Source of the DNA: an uncultured Clostridia bacterium
Lineage (GTDB): Bacteria; Bacillota; Clostridia; Christensenellales; Borkfalkiaceae
Assembly: GCA_947632165.1 (NCBI GenBank)
Contig: CANROI010000006.1
Coordinates: 1 to 21,233 of the forward strand
Reading direction: 5' to 3'
Length of the DNA stretch: 21,233 nucleotides
Under the pieces are notes generated by a model, which had not been told where the DNA came from, made no database searches, and worked only from the letters and a program-made list of their open reading frames with translations. Made by a program: the position numbers and the translations under genes. Below, piece after piece: positions 13,070 to 19,233 of the stretch (positions are counted from its first letter, which is position 1; the number at the start of each line of letters is the position of its first letter).

Positions 13070-14128
13070 ATGTTGGAAAAAGTCAAGGCAATCTATCGGA
13101 AATATGAGGCGCTCGGGGAGCGCCTTTCCGATCCGGAGACGCTTTCGGACATGGCGGAATATACCCGTCTCACCAAGGAGCGCGCGGAAATAGAGGAGTT
13201 GGCGGAAAAGTACCGTGCCTATATTTCGGCCGAGGCGGAGATGCGCGCCGCCTTCGAAGAGGCGGAGCGGGAATCGGGAGAGATGCGCACGCTCTTCCTC
13301 GAGGAGGGCAACGCCTGCAGGGAAAAGCTTTCCGCGCTCGAGAATGAAATGCGGATCCTGCTTTTGCCGAAGGATAAGAACGACGGGCGCGGCTGCACGT
13401 TGGAGATCCGCGCCGGAGCGGGGGGAGAGGAAGCCGCGCTCTTCGGCGCCGTTCTCTACCGGATGTACCGCGGCTATTGCGAAAAGCATCGCTTCGGCTG
13501 GGAGATCGTCGACCTCAACGAGACGGAACTCGGCGGCATGAAGGAGGCGATCGTCAACATCAGCGGGAAGGGCGCCTACGGGCGGCTCAAATACGAGAGC
13601 GGCGTTCACCGCGTCCAGCGGGTCCCGGAGACCGAATCGCAGGGACGCATCCACACTTCCACGGCGACGGTCGCCGTGCTCCCCGAGGCGGAGGACGTAG
13701 AAGTCGAGATCGACGAGAAGGACGTGCGCGTGGATCTGTTCCGGTCCTCGGGCGCGGGCGGGCAGAAGGTCAACAAGACGGAGACCGCCATCCGGCTCAC
13801 CCATTTCCCGACCGGGATCGTCGTGACCTGCCAGGACGAGCGCAGCCAGCTCAAGAACAAAGAGAAGGCATACCGCGTGCTGCGGGCGCGGCTCTATGAT
13901 TATTACCGCACCCGGCAGGACAGCGCGGAGGCAAAGAACCGCAAGAGCCTCGTCGGCACGGGGGATCGGAGCGAGCGCATCCGCACCTATAACTTCCCCC
14001 AGACGCGGATCACCGACCACAGGATCGGGCTCAGCCTCCACTCGATGGAGAGCTTTCTTGCGGGCGACCTCGACGAGATGATCGACGCGCTCGCCCGCGC
14101 CGACCGCGAACGCCAACTTACGGAGTGA
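13070..14128 (+). CDS. prfA: Peptide chain release factor 1
   Basis: The 352-residue protein is a normal-length RF1. The N-terminal helical domain (1-100) is followed by the RAGAGGEEAA segment (114-123), the stop-codon recognition motif P-x-T as Pro186-Glu187-Thr188 in RVPETESQGRIHTS, and the GGQ loop SSGAGGQKVNKTETA with Gln232. RF1 reads UAA and UAG and triggers peptide release; Gln232 is the expected methylation target of the neighbouring PrmC. The tripeptide is PET where E. coli RF1 has PAT, so the two fixed positions are kept. The C-terminal region contains RIRTYNFPQTRITDHRIG, a universal RF signature. GAGGG precedes the ATG, and only 12 bases separate it from prmC. Confidence 0.98.
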   Translation: MLEKVKAIYRKYEALGERLSDPETLSDMAEYTRLTKERAEIEELAEKYRAYISAEAEMRAAFEEAERESGEMRTLFLEEGNACREKLSALENEMRILLLPKDKNDGRGCTLEIRAGAGGEEAALFGAVLYRMYRGYCEKHRFGWEIVDLNETELGGMKEAIVNISGKGAYGRLKYESGVHRVQRVPETESQGRIHTSTATVAVLPEAEDVEVEIDEKDVRVDLFRSSGAGGQKVNKTETAIRLTHFPTGIVVTCQDERSQLKNKEKAYRVLRARLYDYYRTRQDSAEAKNRKSLVGTGDRSERIRTYNFPQTRITDHRIGLSLHSMESFLAGDLDEMIDALARADRERQLTE

Positions 14129-14131
14129 CAT

Positions 14132-15325
14132 ATGAGACTTGCAAAGAGAATGGGCAGCATTTCTCCTTCGCTGACGCTTTCGATCAGCGCCAAGGCAAAG
14201 GCCATGAAGGCGGCGGGGGAGAGCGTCGTCAATTTCGGCGTGGGCGAACCCGATTTCCCCACGCCCGAACACATCGTCGACGCCGCCAAGGAGGCGCTCG
14301 ACAGGGGGCAGACCAAGTATACGCCCTCCGCGGGGCTGTTGGAACTCCGCCGCGCCGTCTGCAGCAAATTCCGCCGCGACAACGGCCTCGAATACGAGCC
14401 CTCGCAGATCATCGTCTCGAACGGCGCGAAACATTCCATCTTCAACGTGTGTTTCGCCCTGCTCGACGAGGGGGACGAGGTCATCATCCCGGCGCCCTAT
14501 TGGCTCACTTATCCCGAGGTCGTAAAAGTGTGCGGGGCGGTGCCCGTCATCGTCAAAGCGAGCAAAAAGACGGGCTTCAAGCTCACACCCGAACAGCTCA
14601 AAGCTGCGATCACGCCCAAGACCAAGCTCTTCATCTTCAATTCGCCCTGCAACCCCACGGGCGCGGTCTATTCGGAGGAGGAGGTCCGCGCGCTTGCCGC
14701 GGTCTGCGAGGAGGCGGGCATCTTCGTGCTCTCGGACGAGATCTATGAAAAACTCGTCTACACGCAGGTGAAGCCCTTCTCGATGGCGGCCTGTTCGGAG
14801 CGGATGAAGGACCTCACGATCACGGTCAACGGCCTTTCAAAGACCTATGCCATGACGGGCTGGCGCATCGGGTATCTCGCCGCGCCGCAGGATATCGCCA
14901 AGGCGATCGATTCCTTCCAATCGCACGCCACGAGCAATCCCAACTCCATCGCCCAATATGCGGCGATCAAGGCGCTCAGCTCGCCCGAGGCGTCCGTCGA
15001 AGAGATGGTCGCCCGCTTCGCCCGGCGGCGGCTCGCGATGATCGAGCGGATCTCGGACATGCAGGGCGTATATTGCGTCATTCCCGAGGGGGCGTTCTAT
15101 GCGATGCTCGTCGTGAGCGGGACCTACGGCAAGCGGTTCGGCAGCCGCGAGATCAAAGACTCCGTCGACTTCTCGGATGTTCTGCTCGATGCGGCCAAAG
15201 TGGCGGTCGTACCCGGAAAGGCGTTCGGCGCCGACGACTGCGTGCGCATCTCGTACTCCCTCTCGATGAAAGATATGCTCGAGGGGCTCGACCGCATCGA
15301 CGATTTTGTGATGAGTTTGCAATGA
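14132..15325 (+). CDS. aspB: Class I aminotransferase, aspartate aminotransferase Ib type
   Basis: The 397-residue protein is a fold-type I PLP enzyme of the aspartate aminotransferase Ib group common in Bacillota. Seen residues are VNFGVGEPDFPTP near the start, Tyr122-Trp124 (APYWLTYP), CNPTG with Asn174, DEIYE with Asp202 and Tyr205, the PLP lysine Lys237 in LSKTYAMTGWRIG, Arg245 in the same segment, and a C-terminal VRISYS arginine that binds the substrate carboxylate. It would interconvert aspartate/oxaloacetate with glutamate/2-oxoglutarate; related enzymes accept prephenate or aromatic substrates, so specificity is not certain. It starts three bases after the prfA stop, with CGGAG inside the prfA 3' end as ribosome-binding site, and is clearly part of the same operon. 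Confidence 0.92.
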   Translation: MRLAKRMGSISPSLTLSISAKAKAMKAAGESVVNFGVGEPDFPTPEHIVDAAKEALDRGQTKYTPSAGLLELRRAVCSKFRRDNGLEYEPSQIIVSNGAKHSIFNVCFALLDEGDEVIIPAPYWLTYPEVVKVCGAVPVIVKASKKTGFKLTPEQLKAAITPKTKLFIFNSPCNPTGAVYSEEEVRALAAVCEEAGIFVLSDEIYEKLVYTQVKPFSMAACSERMKDLTITVNGLSKTYAMTGWRIGYLAAPQDIAKAIDSFQSHATSNPNSIAQYAAIKALSSPEASVEEMVARFARRRLAMIERISDMQGVYCVIPEGAFYAMLVVSGTYGKRFGSREIKDSVDFSDVLLDAAKVAVVPGKAFGADDCVRISYSLSMKDMLEGLDRIDDFVMSLQ

Positions 15326-15361
15326 AACGGAAAAATTACGAAAAAATTTTTCGCAAACCCC

Positions 15362-15390
15362 TTGAAAAGTGTGCGGAAAGTTGTTAAAAT
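15362..15390 (+). promoter_or_regulatory. Promoter of the P-loop gene (and probably thrC)
   Basis: A -35 TTGAAA (15362-15367), a 17-bp spacer and a -10 TAAAAT (15385-15390) lie about 48 bases ahead of the ATG at 15439. A palindromic AT stretch CGAAAAA-A-TTTTTCG (15339-15353 region) lies just upstream. Confidence 0.72.
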
Positions 15391-15438
15391 AAAGATAATC
15401 AAAATCTTGCGCCTCACGGCGCCGAAAAGGAGAATATC

Positions 15439-15846
15439 ATGCTTAAAATCATTTGCGGGCCCAAGGGCAGCGGAAAGACCAAGAGGATCATCGATGAGGC
15501 GAATGCCGCGGTCACGACTGCCAAGGGCCATTTGATTTTCATTACCGATACCAAACGCTATATGTACGATCTCAAGCGCGAAGTGCGCTTCATCGACGTC
15601 ACCGATTACAACATCGCGGGCGAAGATGCGCTCTGCGGCTTCATCAAGGGCGCGATCGCGGGCAGCTACGACAACGAGTACATCTTTGTGGACGGGATCG
15701 CGCGCATCGCCGGGAAAGACATCAAGGATATGGCGCAGATCCTCTACATGCTCGAGAAGGTCTCCGAGCTCCGCAATCTCCGGATCTTCATCACCTGCAG
15801 CTGTGCGGAGGAAGATCTGCCCGATTTCGCGAAGAAATATCTCTGA
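15439..15846 (+). CDS. Small P-loop ATPase-like protein of unknown function
   Basis: The 135-residue protein has a Walker A loop GPKGSGKT (7-14), two strands LIFITD (32-37) and FIDVTDYN (51-58), and a Walker B-like strand YIFVDG (81-86), then LRIFITCS near the end. This is a minimal P-loop fold without an added domain. Similar proteins of about this size are widespread in Clostridia and are often labelled twitching motility protein PilT, which looks unjustified: no secretion-ATPase Asp or His boxes are present. AAGGAG precedes the ATG at good spacing. The role is unknown. It has its own promoter and is followed after about 128 bases by thrC, probably in the same transcript. Confidence 0.8.
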   Translation: MLKIICGPKGSGKTKRIIDEANAAVTTAKGHLIFITDTKRYMYDLKREVRFIDVTDYNIAGEDALCGFIKGAIAGSYDNEYIFVDGIARIAGKDIKDMAQILYMLEKVSELRNLRIFITCSCAEEDLPDFAKKYL

Positions 15847-15895
15847 GGTCCGGCGCCGGTTGCGCGGCGGGATCTGTAAAAAAATCGTTCTCTGT

Positions 15896-15918
15896 ACCGT
15901 CCCGCATTGCGGGACGGT
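15896..15918 (+). other. GC-rich hairpin ahead of thrC without a T tract
   Basis: ACCGTCCCGC (15896-15905) pairs with GCGGGACGGT (15909-15918) around a three-base ATT loop. It is followed by TCGGGCTGTGG, so it is not an intrinsic terminator. A second, weaker stem CGGGC/GCCCG follows nearer the thrC start. The pair could be mRNA-stabilising or regulatory. Confidence 0.5.
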
Positions 15919-15974
15919 TCGGGCTGTGGATCGGGCTTGCCCAAATGGCCCGGGAACATAAGGAGTAGAAAGAC

Positions 15975-17468
15975 ATGCGGTTTATCAGTACGAGAGGAAG
16001 CGAAACGGCGACGGGCGCGGAAGCGGTCGTCCGCGGCATGGCGGCGGACGGCGGTCTCTTCGTCCCTGAGCGCTTTCCCTCGGTCACCGAAGAAGAGCTC
16101 GGGCAGATGCTCGGGATGGATTACCCCGAGCGCGCCGCGCTCATTTTGGGCAAATATTTCGAAGAATACCCCGCGGAGGAGCTTCTCGGGGCGCTGCGCG
16201 CCGCCTACGGCACCTTTGACGGGGACGACCCCGCCCCCCTTGTCAAGATCGAGGACGGGCTCTTTCTCCTCGAGCTCTTTCACGGCCCCACCTGCGCCTT
16301 CAAGGACATGGCGCTCACCGTGCTTCCCTATCTGCTGCGTAAGGGGTGCGACCTTCTCGGCATCAAAGAGGAGATCCTCGTCCTCACTGCGACGAGCGGC
16401 GACACGGGCAAGGCGGCGCTCGAGGGCTTTATGGACGCAAAGGGCGTGAAGGTCGCCGTGTTCTATCCCGAAGAGGGCGTCTCGAAGATGCAGAAACTGC
16501 AGATGTGCACACAGGACGGGGAGAATGTGTCGGTCGTCGCCGTGAAGGGCAACTTCGACGACTGCCAATCGGCGGTCAAAAAGATCTTCCGCTCCGAGGA
16601 GTGCCGGGAAAAGCTCAAAGAGAAGGGGATTCTGCTCTCCTCGGCGAACAGCATCAACTTCGGGCGGCTGGCGCCGCAGATCGCCTACTATTTTTCGGCT
16701 TACTGCGATCTCGTCACTTCCGGGCAGATCGCCATGGGGGCCAAGGTGGATTTTTCGGTCCCCACCGGGAATTTCGGCAACATTCTCGCCGCATATTACG
16801 CAAAGCGCATGGGATTGCCGGTCGGCACGCTCATCTGCGCCTCCAACCATAATAACGCGCTCACGGACTTCTTCAACAAGGGCATTTACGACCGCAAGCG
16901 GTCCTTCTACCGCACGATGTCGCCCTCGATGGATATCCTCATCTCCTCCAATTTGGAGCGGCTTTTGTTCGAACTCTCGGGCAGGGACGCGGCGCTTACC
17001 GCCGAAAGGATGAAATCGCTGTCGTCCGCGGGCAAGTATACGATCCGTCCCGAGGAACTCAAGCAGCTTGCGGAGACCTTCTACGCGGGGTTTGCGAGCG
17101 AGGAGGACACGGTAGAGTGTGTGTACGAATTTTTCGAGGACTTCAACTACCCGCTCGATACGCACACGGGCGTTGCCATGCATGTGGCGCGCGGCTATGC
17201 GCGCAAGCGCGCGGAGGACGTGAACGCCGAGTCCCGCCCCATGGTGGTCGTCGCCACGGCGAGCCCCTATAAGTTCCCGCAGGCCGTGTATTATGCGCTC
17301 ACGGGCAACGACGTCAAGGATAGCTTCAAGGGGATCAAGCGCATCCACCTCATCACGGCGATGAAGGTGCCCGAATCGCTCAAGGCGCTGCGCTACAAGC
17401 CGCTGCGGTTCAAAACGGTCGTCTCCCCCGATAAGATCTTCGACGAAGTGATGAACTTCGTGGGCTGA
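15975..17468 (+). CDS. thrC: Threonine synthase
   Basis: The 497-residue protein is a fold-type II PLP enzyme. Seen are the N-terminal AADGGLFVPE (23-32), LFHGPTCAFKDMAL with the PLP lysine Lys110, ATSGDTGKAA (139-148), SANSINFGRLAPQ, and the phosphate-binding VPTGNFGN. These match the long form of ThrC found in E. coli, fungi and many Bacillota, which includes the extra region between the PLP lysine and the C-terminal domain. It converts O-phosphohomoserine to threonine, the last step of the aspartate-derived pathway. The aminotransferase gene upstream, if it is aspartate-specific, supplies the precursor of this pathway, but homoserine kinase and dehydrogenase are not in the window. TAAGGAG precedes the ATG. 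A strong hairpin lies 104 bases after the stop. Confidence 0.96.
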   Translation: MRFISTRGSETATGAEAVVRGMAADGGLFVPERFPSVTEEELGQMLGMDYPERAALILGKYFEEYPAEELLGALRAAYGTFDGDDPAPLVKIEDGLFLLELFHGPTCAFKDMALTVLPYLLRKGCDLLGIKEEILVLTATSGDTGKAALEGFMDAKGVKVAVFYPEEGVSKMQKLQMCTQDGENVSVVAVKGNFDDCQSAVKKIFRSEECREKLKEKGILLSSANSINFGRLAPQIAYYFSAYCDLVTSGQIAMGAKVDFSVPTGNFGNILAAYYAKRMGLPVGTLICASNHNNALTDFFNKGIYDRKRSFYRTMSPSMDILISSNLERLLFELSGRDAALTAERMKSLSSAGKYTIRPEELKQLAETFYAGFASEEDTVECVYEFFEDFNYPLDTHTGVAMHVARGYARKRAEDVNAESRPMVVVATASPYKFPQAVYYALTGNDVKDSFKGIKRIHLITAMKVPESLKALRYKPLRFKTVVSPDKIFDEVMNFVG

Positions 17469-17572
17469 ATTTGTTTCGGACCCGTCGGCGGAACGCAGAG
17501 GTTGCCCAAAACGCGCTTCCGGAAACAAGAGGATCGGGAAATATAGATATTGATAGGTATTGATCGTAAGAA

Positions 17573-17616
17573 TGCGCCGCGCGCGGGTCAAAAACCCGCG
17601 CGCGGCGCACGTTTTT
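17573..17616. terminator. Bidirectional terminator between thrC and the helical-protein gene
   Basis: A perfect 16-bp stem starting TGCGCCGCGCGCGGGT (17573-17588) pairs with 17594-17609 around the loop CAAAA. On the plus strand it is followed by CGTTTTTACG, a good T run; on the minus strand by TTCTTACG. It sits between two convergent genes and is a strong plus-strand terminator. Confidence 0.9.
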
Positions 17617-17644
17617 ACGATATTTTCGTCCGTCTATTGCCGCG

Positions 17645-18088
17645 TCACGCGATCATTCTTTTCCACATCTCTTCGAAGCGTTCTTCCATTGCGAGCACGT
17701 CTTCGGCAAGTTTCCGGATGTCCTCGTCCTCCATCCCGTCGCTCATGTCGGCGAGGGAGCTCTTGATCGCCGTGATGCCCATCACGGTGCCCTGTGTCAT
17801 CATCTCCGCAATGTGCGCGCGGGAGTTGTCGGTCATCGTGCTCATCTTGATGCTCGACCACATCATCGCCTTCTTGATGGGGCCCGGGTTCTTCAGCTCG
17901 ATGTTCTTGTCCTTGGCGAGCGCGGCGGCTCTGCCGCACATTTTTTCATACTCGTCATGTTCGTGCAGCAGTTCCTCCCGCACGTCTTCGTCCTCCGCCT
18001 CGGGCAGGATGTCCGAGATGGATTGCAGTGCAAGCTGGCAGTTGCGGTGGATCTCCGCCAAAATTTCTTCGCTCTTTTTCAGTTCCAT
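17645..18088 (-). CDS. Alpha-helical protein of unknown function
   Basis: The 147-residue protein appears wholly alpha-helical, with about four to five helices: SEEILAEIHRNCQLALQSIS, EDVREELLHEHDEYEKMCGR, a Met-rich middle (KKAMMWSSIKMSTM, AHIAEMMTQGTVMG) and a final DIRKLAEDVLAMEERFEEM. It has no signal peptide or membrane segment. The helix length and E-x-x-H-type pairs recall ferritin-like or DUF2383-like bundles, but I cannot line up a full di-iron site, so this is only a possibility. The ATG at 18088 is preceded by AAGGAGAAATTTC; an in-frame ATG at 18106 lies before that site and is less likely. It stands alone, divergent from rplU and convergent with thrC. Confidence 0.8.
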   Translation of the reverse strand: MELKKSEEILAEIHRNCQLALQSISDILPEAEDEDVREELLHEHDEYEKMCGRAAALAKDKNIELKNPGPIKKAMMWSSIKMSTMTDNSRAHIAEMMTQGTVMGITAIKSSLADMSDGMEDEDIRKLAEDVLAMEERFEEMWKRMIA

Positions 18089-18146
18089 GAAATTTCTCCT
18101 TGTCATTTTCAGTTTGAGATTTTTTCCGAAAACTATTCAAAAGCGC

Positions 18147-18175
18147 TTGACTATTTGCACGCAGTGTGGTAAATT
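18147..18175 (+). promoter_or_regulatory. Promoter of rplU-rpmA
   Basis: A -35 TTGACT (18147-18152), a 17-bp spacer and a -10 TAAATT (18170-18175) give a start near 18182 and a leader of about 85 nt, long for this window. Confidence 0.75.
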
Positions 18176-18181
18176 TATCAA

Positions 18182-18266
18182 TGAGCCGCTAAGGACGGGC
18201 AGCAAGCGTTCTGAAACAGAGGACCGCCTATGACGCCTTGCGAGACCATTACAGGAGGTAGATGCG
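18182..18266 (+). promoter_or_regulatory. Structured 5' leader of rplU, candidate bL21 leader
   Basis: The leader can fold into a stem GCAAGCGT (18202-18209) with ACGCCTTGC (18233-18241, one bulged C), enclosing a small hairpin TCTG-AAA-CAGA (18210-18220) and the string GGACCGCC. The sequence continues GAGACCATTACAGGAGGT into the ribosome-binding site. Bacillota rplU genes often carry an L21 leader element thought to mediate autoregulation. Position and architecture fit, but I could not test it against the Rfam model. Confidence 0.55.
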
Positions 18267-18572
18267 ATGTACGCGATCATCGAAAACGGCGGGAAACAGT
18301 ACAAAGTTTCCGAAGGCGACGTTGTGAGAGTAGAGAAGCTCAAGGCCGAAATCGGCGACGAAGTTTCCTTCAACGCGCTCTTGGTGTCCGACGACGGCGG
18401 TGTGAAACTCGGGAAGGATGTCTCGGGCGCCAAGGTCACCGCAAAGGTCGAAGCGCAGGATAAGTTCAGAAAGATCATTGTCTACAAGTACAAGTCCAAG
18501 AAGAACGAGCGCAAGAAGCAGGGCCACCGTCAACCGTTCACCGCGGTCAGGATCGAGAAGATCTCGCTTTGA
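18267..18572 (+). CDS. rplU: 50S ribosomal protein bL21
   Basis: The 101-residue protein has the normal bL21 length and sequence: MYAIIENGGKQYKVSEGDVV at the start, KLKAEIGDEVSFNALLV in the middle, and the rRNA-binding segment KYKSKKNERKKQGHRQPFT followed by the usual end of the family. bL21 binds 23S rRNA near bL20. ACAGGAGG precedes the ATG. It is followed after 49 bases by rpmA. In many Bacillota the gene prp (ysxB), a cysteine protease that trims bL27, lies between the two; here the gap is too short to hold it. Confidence 0.98.
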   Translation: MYAIIENGGKQYKVSEGDVVRVEKLKAEIGDEVSFNALLVSDDGGVKLGKDVSGAKVTAKVEAQDKFRKIIVYKYKSKKNERKKQGHRQPFTAVRIEKISL

Positions 18573-18621
18573 GGCCGCATGGGCCAACCGCCCGAAAATC
18601 TATGAATTAAGGAGAAGAAAG

Positions 18622-18888
18622 ATGTTTTTCATTGCATTATTCGCTCATAAAAAGGGAACGGGTTCCTCTCACAACGGCAGAGATTCCAACGCCAAGCGCC
18701 TCGGCGTGAAGCGTCAGGACGGCCAGTCCGTGCTTGCGGGGAGCATCCTCGTGCGTCAGCGCGGGACGAAGATCCATCCCGGCAACAATGTCGGCATCGG
18801 CGGGGACGATACGCTCTTCGCCCTCAAAGACGGCGTTGTCAGATTCGAGCGCCTCGGCAGAGACAAGAAACAAGTCAGTATCTATTGA
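18622..18888 (+). CDS. rpmA: 50S ribosomal protein bL27 with short Prp-type N-terminal extension
   Basis: The 88-residue protein is bL27: AHKKGTGSSHNGRDSNAKRL is followed by GVKRQDGQSVLAGSILVRQR and GTKIHPGNNVGIGGDDTLFA, all family hallmarks. The mature N-terminus of bL27 reaches the peptidyl transferase centre. Before AHKKG there is an extra MFFIALF. In Bacillota such extensions end in a Phe before Ala and are removed by the protease Prp; here the cut would fall between Phe7 and Ala8, leaving an end like that of E. coli bL27. TAAGGAG precedes the ATG. The gene is followed by two intrinsic terminators, closing the rplU-rpmA operon. Confidence 0.97.
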   Translation: MFFIALFAHKKGTGSSHNGRDSNAKRLGVKRQDGQSVLAGSILVRQRGTKIHPGNNVGIGGDDTLFALKDGVVRFERLGRDKKQVSIY

Positions 18889-18901
18889 TAAGATCGAACG
18901 G

Positions 18902-18926
18902 AAAGCCGCCCTTTGGGCGGCTTTTT
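18902..18926 (+). terminator. First intrinsic terminator after rpmA
   Basis: AAAGCCGCCC (18902-18911) pairs with GGGCGGCTTT (18915-18924) around TTT, and the T tract continues to 18926. It lies 13 bases after the rpmA stop. Confidence 0.92.
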
Positions 18927-18928
18927 CT

Positions 18929-18960
18929 CGCTCCGCGGAAGCTTCCGCGGAGCGTTTTTT
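18929..18960 (+). terminator. Second intrinsic terminator after rpmA
   Basis: A 26-nt perfect palindrome (18929-18954) beginning CGCTCCGCGG, with AAGCTT at its centre, is followed directly by TTTTTT (18955-18960). It backs up the first terminator only a few bases earlier. Confidence 0.92.
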
Positions 18961-19168
18961 GCATGCGCATATAAAAACAGGGCGCGCGGACGGGCGGAAC
19001 CCGGAGGAAAATCGTCGGTTTTTGAGAGGAGAAGAACTGAATCCGCCTCGGCTCAGCCCCTTCAATTTGCGCGATAATTATTCAAAAATCTATGAAAATA
19101 TAAATTTTACTTATACCCCCTATCCAAAATTCTAATAGATAAATTTAGCAGTGGGGGGTAAGGGAGCG
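18961..19168. other. Gene-free spacer between rpmA terminators and the lipoprotein promoter
   Basis: No gene is convincing in the 18889-19233 gap. After the two terminators the sequence shifts from GC-rich to AT-rich near 19070. A short in-frame tail (about 19035-19135) follows a GAGGAG but has no proper start codon. CTTATACCCCC (19109-19119) can pair imperfectly with GGGGGGTAAG (19153-19162), a stem-loop just upstream of the -35 box that might be a regulatory site for the lipoprotein gene. Confidence 0.5.
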
Positions 19169-19198
19169 TTGACAAATTCCGCCGAAAAAATGTATAAT
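19169..19198 (+). promoter_or_regulatory. Promoter of the InlB-repeat lipoprotein gene
   Basis: A perfect -35 TTGACA (19169-19174), an 18-bp spacer and a perfect -10 TATAAT (19193-19198) lie about 35 bases ahead of the ATG at 19234. The leader is AT-rich. Confidence 0.85.
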
Positions 19199-19233
19199 TA
19201 AAACTAATAAAGCTTTTTGTGAGGTATATATTT

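Noticed and set aside
11201..14434. A 1077-codon open frame on the minus strand
   Set aside because: It runs opposite rpmE's terminator, the DUF1385-PrmC fusion and prfA, all confidently identified on the plus strand. Its composition (His, Asp, Arg-rich) is that of an antisense frame.
15847..15974. T-box or threonine attenuator before thrC
   Set aside because: No T-box sequence, no Thr/Ile-codon leader peptide and no terminator T run are present.
15744..17591. A 615-codon open frame on the minus strand
   Set aside because: It is antisense to thrC and carries no family motif.
19035..19135. Possible small peptide gene after a GAGGAG sequence
   Set aside because: There is no ATG, GTG or TTG at proper spacing, only a CTG. 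The frame belongs to a longer frame that crosses the rpmA terminators.
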